Below are positions 49,049-59,486 of a stretch of DNA of 64,000 bases, piece after piece. The notes under the pieces were generated by a model. The model made no database searches, was not told the DNA's origin, and saw nothing but the letters and a program-made list of their open reading frames with translations. This DNA comes from Strongylocentrotus purpuratus (lineage: Eukaryota > Echinodermata > Echinoidea > Camarodonta > Strongylocentrotidae). A program made the position numbers and the translations under genes. How positions within the stretch are numbered: position 1 is the stretch's first letter; the number at the start of each line of letters is the position of its first letter. The stretch lies in assembly GCF_000002235.5 (NCBI RefSeq), contig NW_022145599.1, forward strand, positions 5,713,781-5,777,780, read 5' to 3'.

Positions 49049-52000
49049 ATGCTGGATGGGAATACTACTCCCAAATCCCCAGGTGGGAAAGATAAGGAAC
49101 TGAGCAATGCCAATGGCAATGATATTGATCATGTCGTGAAAGATAAGGAACTGAGCAATGCCAGTGGCAATGATATTGATCATGTTGATGATAAGGAGAG
49201 TGGTGCAACAAGGAGCTTTACTAGAGAAAGAGATCTAGAGAATGGGAAAGAAGCTCAAGATGACTCAGAATCCACATTGTCATTATGTGGATCATCGGCC
49301 TCTTCTGCCAGTACTGCAAAGAGGAGAGAAAGAGAGAGAAAGAAGGAAAGACAACTTAAAGCAAAGTTGATAGCCTTACATCAAACGAGTGAACTTGAGA
49401 AGAAACTGAGAACACTTCAAAAACAACATGAAATGGAACAAGCCGAACAAGAAATACGAATTGCAAAAGAAAAGGCTGAGAATTTGAGAAAGAGTCAGCT
49501 TTTGAAGGATGAAGAAGCGGAGATTGAAAGACAAAAGACTGCTATTCTCTTGCAAGCAGAATTGAAGCTTCTACAACAAGACTCAGAGGAAGAGCTACAG
49601 AAATGGAAAGTGGAAGGTGATTCTTTCCGTGATCGTGGACAAGAACGAGAACGAGTTAGAGGTGATTTTGTCGGTGATCGTGGACAAGAACGAGATCAAG
49701 TTAGAGGTGACTCTTTCCGTGATCGTGGACAAGAACGAGAACGAGTTAGAGATGATTTTGTCGGTGATCATGGACAAGAACGAGATCAAGTTAGAGGTGA
49801 CTCTTTCCGTGATCGTGGACAAGAACGAGAACGAGTTAGAGATGATTTTGTCGGTGATCATGGACAAGAACGAGATCAAGTTAGAGGTGACTCTTTCCGT
49901 GATCGTGGACAAGAACGAGTTAGAGGTGATTTTGTCGGTGGTCGTAGACAAGAACAAGAACAAGCCTTTCGCAAGGAACCTGTGAGCAATGAAGAAGGAG
50001 CCACCAAACAGATGCTTAGGGAGATGATTAGATTCACTGCAGAAAACAGTCTACCATCGCCAGATCTCGAGCCGTTCAATGGGGATCCACTTGATTACCT
50101 TACCTTTATAAGGAATTTTGAATATGTGGTTGAAAAGAGAACTGATGAACCTTTCAGAAGACTAGAGCTTCTACTAAAATACACACGAGGAGAAGCGCAT
50201 GAGCTTATTCGAGAATGCCCCCACATACAACCAAGTAAGAGGGCATATGAGACTGCCAAGTCCATGCTACACAGAGACTATGGAAAGCAGAGTAACATAA
50301 TAAATGCATACAAGGAAAGGGCAATTGCCTGGGAGCAGATACGATCAGGAGATAGGCAAGGATTGCGAAAATTCGCAATATACCTCAATAATTGCTCACA
50401 TGTTAGAGCAGCAGGGGACTTAGGAGGCATGGATAGTGCAAGTTTTCTGAGAGTTCTGGCAAGCAAACTACCCTTGTATCTCCAACAGAAGTGGATCTCA
50501 CGAGTAGGCCTGACTCGTGATATTGCCAATAGGAATCCCACCCTGGACGACCTTGCACAGTTCGTCATACAGACTGAAAGAAACATTAACGATCCCATGG
50601 TACAGGGATTGGGATATCAGAGGACTGAGAAAAATGCTTCCTACAATAAAGATGAGAAAGAAAAACTACAAAAATCAAGAAGCACAAAGGCATTTGGTAC
50701 AGCTACACAACAGGATAGGGAGCAGAAGGAAAAGAGGGAACCAAGTTGTACTTTCTGTGGCACCAACTCAAGGCATGTTATTGACGAGTGCCGAAAATTT
50801 GAAGCCTTGACAGTTGAAGAAAGATCAGAGCAATGTAAAAGGAAAGGCCTCTGCTTCCGATGCCTGAAACCAAAACATCTGAAAAAGGAATGCAAGAGTA
50901 AGATCAAGTGTGATGTCTGCGACAGGATGCACAACACTTTAATGCATGATCCCAGGTGGATGAAAGACGGAGAAGGAAATACAAGGAAAACCACCAATGA
51001 TGCTTCAACATCTACCGATGTGCAAAGTGAAGCTGGAAGGATCTCTTCAGGGTCTACCAATGTGAAGAAAAGTGTTGGAGGAAAACCCCAGACATCGACG
51101 TGCATGACGATAGTTCCAGTCATCGTGAAGCACAAAGGAAATGACAGATGCATATCAACTTATGCATTCATAGATAATGGATGTGGAACAGTCTTCTGTG
51201 ACACAGAACTTACCCAAAGGCTGCATGCAAGAACCAGGAAAACCAAGCTAATAGTCAAGACATTGAATCTTGAAGAAGTGATAGATACAGAAGTCACTGT
51301 AGATGAGCTGCAGATCGCAGGAGTAAAGGAGAAGGAATTCATCAATCTTCCGCCCATCTATGTCAAAGATGGTATACCAGTGACAGTTTCAGATGCTCCA
51401 ACTCAAAAGGATCTGAAACGATGGAAACATCTGAAGGACATAGAATTGCCCGAAATAAGTAACCGCAACTCTATTTCAAGGGTAACTCTCATGATTGGAG
51501 CCAACGTTCCGTCAGCATCGATGCCTCTAGAAATTAAAGCTGGTGACATCGAAGAACCATATGCTATCCGCTCAAGGCTAGGTTGGCTCGTGTATGGTAT
51601 ACAAGCTCAAGAGCAAGCAGATATTCACAAAGTCTGTTTTTGTAAACAGGAAGAAGTTTCCATCATTCCTAGACAAGAGGAATTAGAACGGAAATTCAAA
51701 GACTTCTGCAATATGGAATTTACAGAGAGACTAAGTGATCACAGAGAGGGCCTGTCAGTTGACGACAAGACTTTCTTGGACATAATGGAGAAATCTATCA
51801 CTAAGAAAGACAATCATTATCAGATAGATCTGCCCTTAAAGCAGAGAGATGTGGCTATGCCTAACAACAAGGACCAAGCTGAAAGATTTCTGGAAAGACA
51901 AGGACAGAAGTTATCAAAGAACAAGGAAATCCATGAACAGTACACCACATTCATGAATGATCTGGAAAAGCAAGGCTATGCAGAGAAGGTTCCAGAAGCA

Positions 52001-55000
52001 GACTTGGACAGACATGATGGGAAGGTATGGTATATCCCTCACCATGGGGTGTATCATCCCCAAAAGCCAGGAAAGATTAGAGTAGTCTTCAATTGTCCTA
52101 TCAGCTACAAAGGAAAGTCTCTTAATCAGGAACTCCTACAAGGACCAGATCTAACCAACAGATTGCTTGGTGTTCTCCTCAGATGGAGGAAAGAGAAAGT
52201 GGCTATAATGGCAGATATACAGTCTATGTTCTATCAGGTGAAAGTTACACCAGACCAATGCGACATGCTGCGTTACTTGTGGTGGCCTGAGGGGGATATC
52301 ACCAAAGAGCCAGTAGCCTACAGAATGCTAGTCCATCTTTTTGGGGCTACATCTTCTCCCAGTTGTTCGAATTATGCCCTGAAAAGAACAGCAACGGACA
52401 ATGAAGGTTGTGCAAAGGAAGAAGTCCTAGATGCCATACAGAAAGACTTTTACGTTGATGATTTTCTGAAGTCAGTATCAACACCCCAAGAAGGCATTGA
52501 TCTAGCTGAATCATTAAGACAAGTGTTGTCCAAGGGAGGCTTCAAGTTAACCAAATGGTCAAGCAACAGACGAGAGGTCTTGGATTCCATTCCAAAGGAG
52601 GAACATGCCGTTGAATTGAAGGATTTGGACTTACAAAGGGAAGTTCTTCCAACTGAACGAGCTCTTGGTGTGAGATGGGATCCAGAAAATGACCAGTTAG
52701 GCTTCAAATTGAAAGAAATGTCAAGAAAGGCTACTCGCCGAAACATCCTATCAGTAATGAGCTCAGTCTATGATCCCTTCGGGCTAGCAGCACCATTCGT
52801 TCTGAAGGCTAAGATAATTCTGCAAGAATTGTGCCAAGCTAAATTGGACTGGGACCAGTCAATCCCTGAAAAGCAGAAAATGGAATGGGAACATTGGATG
52901 AATGAGCTACAAAATCTTGACCAGGTGAAGACTGAAAGATGTCTAAAACCAAAGAACTTTGGTATAGTAACAAACAGACAGCTGCACCACTTTGCAGATG
53001 CTAGCATGGATGGCTATGGTGTTGTGACCTACTTGAGACAGACAGATGAGAATGAAGAGGTTCATGTGGCATTTTTGACAGCTAAAGCCAGGGTTGCCCC
53101 ACTGAAGCCTCACACTATTGTGAAGATGGAGTTAACTGCTGCAACACTCGCAGTAAAGCAAGACAGTATGATCAAGAGGGAAATGAATATGGAGTTGGAT
53201 GAGACAGTATTTTGGACGGACAGTCAAACAGTTCTGAAATACATTGCCAACGAAACTGCCAGATATCCAGTATTTGTGACAAACAGACTGAGTATCATCC
53301 GAGATGGATCAGAGACAAATCAGTGGAAGTACATTCCTACCAAGTTAAACCCGGCAGATCATGCATCCAGGGGATTGGATGCCAGTGAACTAACCAAGAA
53401 GAAGGAATGGTTTGAAGGCCCAGAATTCCTAAAGCGGTCTGAAGAAATATGGCCATCTGAGGGTGTAAAAGCTCCAGCAAGAATGGAGAAAGCTGATGAT
53501 ACTATGTCAGGAGATTTGGATGAGACTCACATTCATGCCACAATGATAAACAAGGAGGATCCAATAAGTGCACTCCTGTCGCACTATTCTGATTGGGATA
53601 AGCTGAAACGAGGAGTTGCCTGGATATTGAAGTTCAAGAAAATGCTACAAGGAAAGGGGAAAGGAATAGATGGCAATTCCAGTGAAATGTTCAGCCTGAC
53701 AAATAAGGACATTGAAGATGCCGAAGTCGCAATTGTTAAACAATTGCAAATTGAATCATTCCCAGAGGAAATGAAACGACTGGCTGGTCACGGAGAAGAG
53801 AAAGGAGTACCAAAACGCTCTACCCTTAGTAACCTTGATCCAGAATTGAGCAATGGGTTACTTCAAGTAGGTGGAAGGTTGCAGAATGCCCAGATTCCAA
53901 GCAGTGCTAAACATCAATACATCCTACCAAAGAAGCATCATGTAACCACTCTTTTAATGCAATACATCCATAGGAGAGTTGGTCATCAGGGACAAAATCA
54001 CATGGTAGCTGAATTACGACAGAAATTCTGGGTGGTAGGAGCTGGAGTTTTAGCACGAAACATAGCAAGGAAATGCATCATTTGTAGAAAGAACCAAGGA
54101 AAGGCTGGTCATCAGAAAATGGCAGAACTTCCAAGAAGTCGAGTTCAGAGTGACGAGCCGGCGTTCACCAGAGTTGGCATGGACTATTTTGGTCCTTTTG
54201 AAATAAAGTGTGGAAGAAGCATAAGGAAAAGATATGGCGTAATCTTCACATGCCTGTCCTGCAGAGGGGTGCACATTGAAGTTGCATCGAGTCTAGACAC
54301 AAGCTCCTGTATTGAAGCTATTCGTCGCTTCATCAGCCGCCGAGGACCTATGAAAGAGATGTTCTCGGATAATGGTACAAATTTAGTAGGAGCTGAAAGG
54401 GAACTGAAGCAGGCATTAAAGGAGCTGAATCAAGACCAGCTGATCAACTTTCATGCAAACCATGGCATGAAATGGCATTTCAATCCTCCTGCTGCTTCCC
54501 ATCAGGGGGGAGTATGGGAACGCCAAATTAGAACAGTCAGAAAAATACTGTGTGCAGTCATGAGAGAGCAGTATCTAAAGTCCTACCAGAATGAGGAGCA
54601 GCTCCATACATTTATGTGTGAAGTGGAGGCCGTCATAAATAGTAGGCCTCTTACCCGATGTTCAGACAACCCAAATGATCTGGATGTAATCTCACCAAAC
54701 AGCTTGCTGACTATGAAGGGTTCAACGACGCTACCTCCAGGGATCTTCGACGACAAGGACATCTACGCAAAGAAGCGGTGGAAACAGATGCAGTACTTGG
54801 CAGACCTATTCTGGAAGAGGTGGGTGCGAGAATACCTGCCTTCCCTACAACGCCGACAAAAGTGGCTGCAGCCAAGTCGTAACCTTCAGGTGGGGGACAT
54901 TGTACTCGTCATAGACGAAACAGCGCACAGATGTTCCTGGTCCATGGCCCGAGTGCAAGAGGTTATGCCAGACAACAAGGGGTTCGTCCGCAGAGCGAAA

Positions 55001-55072
55001 GTGAAAACTGCAACAACATCGCTAGTAAGGCCAGTAACCAAGTTGTGTATTCTACTGGAGCAGGAAATTTGA
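49049..55072 (+). CDS. BEL/Pao Gag-Pol polyprotein (2007 residues)
   Basis: In order: a charged coiled-coil-like N-terminus (residues about 90-190); a 15-residue repeat expansion (about 190-305); a Gag region of the DUF1759 type (LEPFNGDPLDYLTFI, about 340); zinc-knuckle cysteines (from 567, and CFRCLKPKHLKKEC at 602); an aspartic-protease motif FIDNGC (Asp709, DNG and not the usual DSG/DTG); reverse transcriptase (MADIQSMFYQV, Asp1056; YVDD 1135-1138); RNase H (FADAS Asp1317, MELTAA, WTDSQT); integrase with an HHCC finger (His1641 to Cys1679) and catalytic Asp1712, Asp1774, Glu1824; and a C-terminal DUF5641-like module. The order protease-RT-RNase H-integrase with these motifs is BEL/Pao. 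No stop or frameshift, so it may be active. Confidence 0.96.
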   Translation: MLDGNTTPKSPGGKDKELSNANGNDIDHVVKDKELSNASGNDIDHVDDKESGATRSFTRERDLENGKEAQDDSESTLSLCGSSASSASTAKRRERERKKERQLKAKLIALHQTSELEKKLRTLQKQHEMEQAEQEIRIAKEKAENLRKSQLLKDEEAEIERQKTAILLQAELKLLQQDSEEELQKWKVEGDSFRDRGQERERVRGDFVGDRGQERDQVRGDSFRDRGQERERVRDDFVGDHGQERDQVRGDSFRDRGQERERVRDDFVGDHGQERDQVRGDSFRDRGQERVRGDFVGGRRQEQEQAFRKEPVSNEEGATKQMLREMIRFTAENSLPSPDLEPFNGDPLDYLTFIRNFEYVVEKRTDEPFRRLELLLKYTRGEAHELIRECPHIQPSKRAYETAKSMLHRDYGKQSNIINAYKERAIAWEQIRSGDRQGLRKFAIYLNNCSHVRAAGDLGGMDSASFLRVLASKLPLYLQQKWISRVGLTRDIANRNPTLDDLAQFVIQTERNINDPMVQGLGYQRTEKNASYNKDEKEKLQKSRSTKAFGTATQQDREQKEKREPSCTFCGTNSRHVIDECRKFEALTVEERSEQCKRKGLCFRCLKPKHLKKECKSKIKCDVCDRMHNTLMHDPRWMKDGEGNTRKTTNDASTSTDVQSEAGRISSGSTNVKKSVGGKPQTSTCMTIVPVIVKHKGNDRCISTYAFIDNGCGTVFCDTELTQRLHARTRKTKLIVKTLNLEEVIDTEVTVDELQIAGVKEKEFINLPPIYVKDGIPVTVSDAPTQKDLKRWKHLKDIELPEISNRNSISRVTLMIGANVPSASMPLEIKAGDIEEPYAIRSRLGWLVYGIQAQEQADIHKVCFCKQEEVSIIPRQEELERKFKDFCNMEFTERLSDHREGLSVDDKTFLDIMEKSITKKDNHYQIDLPLKQRDVAMPNNKDQAERFLERQGQKLSKNKEIHEQYTTFMNDLEKQGYAEKVPEADLDRHDGKVWYIPHHGVYHPQKPGKIRVVFNCPISYKGKSLNQELLQGPDLTNRLLGVLLRWRKEKVAIMADIQSMFYQVKVTPDQCDMLRYLWWPEGDITKEPVAYRMLVHLFGATSSPSCSNYALKRTATDNEGCAKEEVLDAIQKDFYVDDFLKSVSTPQEGIDLAESLRQVLSKGGFKLTKWSSNRREVLDSIPKEEHAVELKDLDLQREVLPTERALGVRWDPENDQLGFKLKEMSRKATRRNILSVMSSVYDPFGLAAPFVLKAKIILQELCQAKLDWDQSIPEKQKMEWEHWMNELQNLDQVKTERCLKPKNFGIVTNRQLHHFADASMDGYGVVTYLRQTDENEEVHVAFLTAKARVAPLKPHTIVKMELTAATLAVKQDSMIKREMNMELDETVFWTDSQTVLKYIANETARYPVFVTNRLSIIRDGSETNQWKYIPTKLNPADHASRGLDASELTKKKEWFEGPEFLKRSEEIWPSEGVKAPARMEKADDTMSGDLDETHIHATMINKEDPISALLSHYSDWDKLKRGVAWILKFKKMLQGKGKGIDGNSSEMFSLTNKDIEDAEVAIVKQLQIESFPEEMKRLAGHGEEKGVPKRSTLSNLDPELSNGLLQVGGRLQNAQIPSSAKHQYILPKKHHVTTLLMQYIHRRVGHQGQNHMVAELRQKFWVVGAGVLARNIARKCIICRKNQGKAGHQKMAELPRSRVQSDEPAFTRVGMDYFGPFEIKCGRSIRKRYGVIFTCLSCRGVHIEVASSLDTSSCIEAIRRFISRRGPMKEMFSDNGTNLVGAERELKQALKELNQDQLINFHANHGMKWHFNPPAASHQGGVWERQIRTVRKILCAVMREQYLKSYQNEEQLHTFMCEVEAVINSRPLTRCSDNPNDLDVISPNSLLTMKGSTTLPPGIFDDKDIYAKKRWKQMQYLADLFWKRWVREYLPSLQRRQKWLQPSRNLQVGDIVLVIDETAHRCSWSMARVQEVMPDNKGFVRRAKVKTATTSLVRPVTKLCILLEQEI
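49617..49960 (+). repeat. 45/90-nt coding repeat in BEL Gag
   Basis: Two alternating 15-codon units, DSFRDRGQERERVRG and DFVGDRGQERDQVRG, repeat from 49617 with a 90-nt period; the last pair is shortened. Because the period is a multiple of three, other frames on both strands also stay open here. Confidence 0.92.
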
Positions 55073-57096
55073 ATGGAGTTTGTCTCAAATTTATGATAGG
55101 ATCTACATGTATAATATGTGAAAGTGCCTTTAAGTGGATGTGCTTTGAATCATTATTGGAGGAGGATATCAAGCAAATGAAGCAATTTGTGTTTGGATCA
55201 AGCGAACAAGTGGAATTCAGAGCGCCAGTGAAATTTTGTGTTTGTGTTAAAGTGAGAAGTAAAATATTAATAGCCCTTTGGCTAATAATTGGTAATCATT
55301 TGTGATAATGAGCCAATACAGGATCAAATCATGTTTAATAGCGAATTTGGATCTGATCAACACATCTTTAACCGCGAATTTGCATTGGATCAACATATGT
55401 TTTATCGCGAATTTGCATTGGATCAACATATGTCAAGTCGCGAATTTACACAGGATGATTTTGTCAACACGCGAATTGCAAGAGAGCAAAGTTTTACGCG
55501 ATTTCAAGAGAGGACGCTTCCATGAAAGGATGTCAATTTAAGACATTTAATTATGATAAGTCAGCACCGAATATTGTTTATGCTTTGCAAGAACGATAAA
55601 GGATATGAACATGAACTGGAACGGAACTAGTGAACTTTCAAACTGTTTAAGTTGAACTCTTGAAATGCTATTCATGACTAAATGTTTGTTTTGAAATTTG
55701 ATGTTTTATACTCATACATGTACATGTACATGTATATATGTAAGTTTGTTGAGTTTCAATATTTCTTTGTGTTATCACAATTGGGATGTTTAAATTGAGG
55801 ATGATTGAACATACATGTACCGTACACAAATAATTAAAAGAGAATATTTTGTTAAAAATTTGTTCAAGGTAATGATTGAATTAGCCTCAGAGTTAAAATC
55901 AGATACATTTTGTTAATATAAAACATACCAGAAAGAGAGAACTCAAATAGGGTTAAAGGGAGAAAGTGTTTTGAAAACAGTGTATTTGTTGACATAGAAA
56001 GTTAGAAATTTCATTTTATTAGATGTTCAGAACATTAACATGAATGAAAAGATTTAAATATATGTGTCTGCACTCTGCAGTGTAGAGCATTATAAGGAAG
56101 TTCAGATTGTGTTATATTTAAATTGAGGATTAACATGTTTAAGTGTAGTAAGGAATGTTATTTAGTTTTATGTGCAAATGGCAAGGATATTTGCATGTGC
56201 TTAGTAGTCAATCCACAATGTGACTTCAGTCATGCAGGTAAACTTCGGACAGATTGATATATGCAAATAGAAAGAACAAGGTTAATGTTCAAGCAGAAGT
56301 GTAAGTATTACATGTATGAAGATGGTATTATGCACAATGCTAAATATTTCCTTTTTTCTATTGTTTGAAAGTACATGTGCATCTACGTTATTTCGATGTT
56401 CCTTTTATGTTGATGTACATGTACATCAGTTCGGTTCAATTGCAGGTGTTCAGAAATTGTTTTATGTTTAAGTAAAAACAAAAGGAAAAATGTTAAAGGT
56501 AGTAAATACAGCCACTAATTATTCTTGTTTTGGAAGAACAATTCTTGTGTTTGGATTTCATATTACTGGTTTATTTCCAGAGTTATTTTTTGAAAGGCAA
56601 TTATAACGAAAATGGTGTTTTTGATAATTTAATTACCATAGGTATTACATTTTGACAAAAGTTTGACAAAAGTTTGACAGCTATGAGTAAACATTGAAAA
56701 TATTTTGATTTAAAGTTATCATTGATTCATGATTATTTTGTATTGGATGCTTTTGTTGAGTTGATACAGGAATGTTTATAGTAATCCAGGGATTAAGCTC
56801 GATTTTGCAGAATTTAGTGTATTCTGTGCATTTAGATAGTAGAAGCCAGCAGAGTATGGAGAGATAAGTGTTACATCTCATTGTGATTATGATTTGTTTT
56901 GGAAACAGTTAGGTATTATATTAATAGAAAGTGTTTGAATTTAATTTTACCTAGGTTATGAGACAATATGAAGAAAATGGTTGTAAACATTTGATAATAC
57001 ATGTAGATAACAGTTGGTATTTTGTTAATTTACATCAGTGGTGGACAATTAAGTTTTGGTTAAATAGATGTTAATCGTTGCATCCTCTAGCTGCAA
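55073..57096 (+). other. 2-kb non-coding tail of the BEL element
   Basis: Between the Gag-Pol stop and the polypurine tract there is no frame longer than about 120 codons and none resembling an envelope. Around 55339-55450 a 33-nt unit 'gcgaatttgcattggatcaa' repeats about three to four times (an 11-codon REFALDQHMF-like repeat in one frame). The rest is AT-rich with TACATGTACA words near 55715, 55813 and 56415. Confidence 0.75.
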
Positions 57097-57109
57097 CTGG
57101 GGGGAGGAA
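57097..57109 (+). other. Polypurine tract of the BEL element
   Basis: 'ctggggggaggaa' sits directly against the 3' LTR, as expected for plus-strand priming. Confidence 0.85.
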
Positions 57110-57404
57110 TGTAAGGATCAAGATATAAGAAGCCAAATTTAGTTTTTGTTTTGAGGATACCGTAGATTGACTGGAATTGTTGTACAAACGTAGCTAGGCT
57201 TGTCACATGGAAACTACAGATATGATATGATGTGGGCACGGATTCAAGGAAGGAAAACTTTGTTTTACCTACTAAACTACTACTATTATTGCTACTTTGT
57301 ACATTCCGGTGTATGGAAATGATTGGAGTTCAGTTGAGTGTTAATAAACAAAGAACCATGAAATTACCACATTGTCTCAAGGATCATATGTAGATATCTC
57401 TACA
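57110..57404 (+). repeat. 3' LTR of the BEL/Pao element
   Basis: Same 295-bp length as the 5' LTR and no difference found on reading; followed by the attat duplication and the satellite. Confidence 0.93.
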
Positions 57405-58094
57405 ATTATAAAGAACACATTAATAAAGGAGCAGAACTAGAGGTCGTATGAGCGGCACTAGCGGTCGGGTCTGTGATATAAAGAACACATTAATAAAGGT
57501 GCAGAACTAGAGCTAGAGGTCGTATGAGCGGCACTAGCGGTCAGGTCTGTGATATAAAGAACACAGTAATAAAGGAGCAGAACTAGAGGTCGTATGAGCG
57601 GCACTAGCGGTCGGGTCTGTCATAATTATAAAGAACACAAATAAAGGAGCAGAACTAGAGGTCGTATGAGCGGCACTAGCGGTCGGGTCTGTGATATAAA
57701 GAACACATTAATAAAGGTGCAGAACTAGAGCTAGAGGTCGTATGAGCGGCACTAGCGGTCAGGTCTGTGATATAAAGAACACATTAATAAAGGAGCAGAA
57801 CTAGAGGTCGTATGAGCGGCACTAGCGGTCGGGTCTGTCATAATTATAAAGAACACAAATAAAGGAGCAGAACTAGAGGTCGTATGAGCGGCACTAGCGG
57901 TCGGGTCTGTGATATAAAGAACACATTAATAAAGGTGCAGAACTAGAGGTCGTATGAGCGGCACTAGCGGTCGGGTCTGTGATATAAAGAACATATTAAT
58001 AAAGGGGCAGAACTAGAGGTCGTATGAGCGGCACTAGCGGCGGTCGGGTCTGTGATATAAAGAACACATTAATAAAGGAGCGGAACTTGAGGTG
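57405..58094. repeat. Satellite array, right part: about nine units
   Basis: The same 72-bp family as 47555-48468, but ordered differently: type C (ctatagcgg) is absent, and several units end 'gtctgtcataattataaag', a form that occurs on the left only at the insertion point. The array fades out at 'ggagcggaacttgagg'. Confidence 0.9.
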
Positions 58095-58404
58095 ATTCTT
58101 TAGATCTTCTACAGGTGCCCTTTTCATTTCTTAATTTCCAACTTTCTTCATATTTACTAGTATAGAGTTGTTTATTTTTAAAACATGTAAATCCGATTAA
58201 TATGTTAAAAATGTCCCCACATCACAATTAATATCACCATCACATTTTACCTATCAATTTATGTTAATGTGTTTAAAATGTAAAGGCTCAAAATCTAAAT
58301 ATTACGAGAAAAGGAAATGAAATGCTTTGTCCATTCTCTCTTTGTTACCTTTTTTTTTACCCACTCATCCATGTAAGTTCGATTTGTTTTATGTATGATG
58401 TGAA

Positions 58405-58646
58405 ATATACTGAAGTTTTCATTATCATTATTGTTAGTTTATTCCTTGAACTAATGTGATCGTTTCCATATTAATGTACATGTATTTGTAATTTCTCTTT
58501 ATTGAACTTTGTAATCTTTGCAATATATTGAAGTTACCATTATCATCATTGTTAATTTATTCCTTAAACTAATATGTGATCGTTCCATATTGATGTACAT
58601 GATTATTTGTAATTTCTCTTTATTTCTTTGAACTTTGTAATCTTTG
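58405..58646. repeat. Tandem duplication of about 118 bp
   Basis: 'atatactgaag' at 58405 and 'atatattgaag' at 58523 each start a copy with shared 'gttagtttattcctt'-like, 'atgtgatcgtt', 'gatgtacatg' and 'tttgtaatttctctttatt' blocks. Confidence 0.75.
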
Positions 58647-58694
58647 TTTGTATCAGTCGCCGACTGTTTTAACATTGAATTTTGACACAATAAA

Positions 58695-58730
58695 CCGAAA
58701 TGAATGAATGAATGAATGAATGAATGAATC
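58695..58730. repeat. (AATG)n microsatellite
   Basis: About eight units follow 'caataaaccgaa'. A polyadenylation-like word directly before a short tandem repeat is typical of a LINE 3' end, but no LINE coding was found. Confidence 0.75.
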
Positions 58731-58866
58731 ACAAGCGGAACATTATTTTACGACAAAATATGGCTAAATTTGAGAGCACCGGTAATCGTTTTCATTGTAT
58801 TTGGTCGAATGAGGATCTGAGAAGTACATGCATGCCGCACTGGCATTATGACTAGCATTATGTCGC

Positions 58867-58967
58867 GTTTGTATTACGCGCGCGCTGTATAATGAATATG
58901 CATGAAGTGTGACGTATCCTTTGACTCGGCCACGCCCCGACCTCTAGTGCCGCTCTTCGTATGCTAT
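58867..58967 (-). repeat. Right arm of the 16.4-kb-spaced inverted repeat
   Basis: Reverse complement of 42567-42668, from 'gcgcgcgctgtataatgaat' to 'cgctcttcgtatgctat'. No target duplication could be matched between the outer flanks (acagtt on the left, ccgttg on the right). Confidence 0.8.
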
Positions 58968-59486
58968 CCGTTGAGGAAGTGCTCTGAACACGAGGTGACA
59001 CCAACGAAAAAAATACACGGTGGCGACGGGCGATTCGCCCCCTAAACCTCTGAAATCGCCACGGTAAAAATCAAGACGAGGGCGAAAAAAAATCAATATA
59101 TCATGAAAAATCGCCCCCGCCATAAATTGATATTCCCTATGAATTAATAAACCAATTTATTGATGGGTCTGAGTGAAATCTCCGTTCCAACTACCAACTC
59201 CAAAACTAGAAACTTCCATCAACATTTTAAAAGTTTTGTGAGTTGCAGCGGATCGGCGGTCGTACCTACTGTAGCTAGATCTACAGCGGTATCCGCCTGC
59301 CTGCGCCTAAGCTCCCGGCGGCCGGACAGGCCACCGGCCCCGATGTAGTTTCGTGCACAGCATGAATGCATACGCAGTTCGCACAAGTTCACAATACACA
59401 GAAACGTACTAGCTCAGCTCCAGCGCGCGTCCGCACGCTCCTTGTATGAAGCAAATAAGTATTTGCGAGTGACGAGAGCTCAACTG

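Larger units (their letters stand above)
48469..57404 (+). mobile_element. Intact BEL/Pao LTR retrotransposon (8936 bp)
   Basis: Two 295-bp LTRs (48469-48763 and 57110-57404) look identical on reading, start TG and end CA. An exact 5-bp target duplication, attat, lies at 48464-48468 and 57405-57409. A single uninterrupted Gag-Pol frame (49049-55072) and a purine-rich tract before the 3' LTR (57097-57109) complete it. It sits inside the satellite, and uninterrupted 'cataattataaag' sites in neighbouring units (about 57622 and 57839) show the empty target. Identical LTRs mean recent insertion. No envelope gene was recognised. Confidence 0.95.

Noticed and set aside
49595..49985. 122-codon frames on both strands overlapping Gag
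   Set aside because: They arise from the 45-nt repeat in the real frame; composition is purely repetitive.
55073..57096. An envelope gene for the BEL element
   Set aside because: No long frame, signal peptide, or transmembrane layout found in the 2-kb tail.
47555..58094. Regular repeats resembling a CRISPR array
   Set aside because: The whole unit repeats without unique spacers, in a metazoan genome; it is a satellite.
42567..58967. A Maverick/Polinton because of size and terminal inverted repeats
   Set aside because: No polymerase B, retroviral-like integrase outside the BEL copy, ATPase, protease or capsid frames are present; the arms are only about 100 bp.
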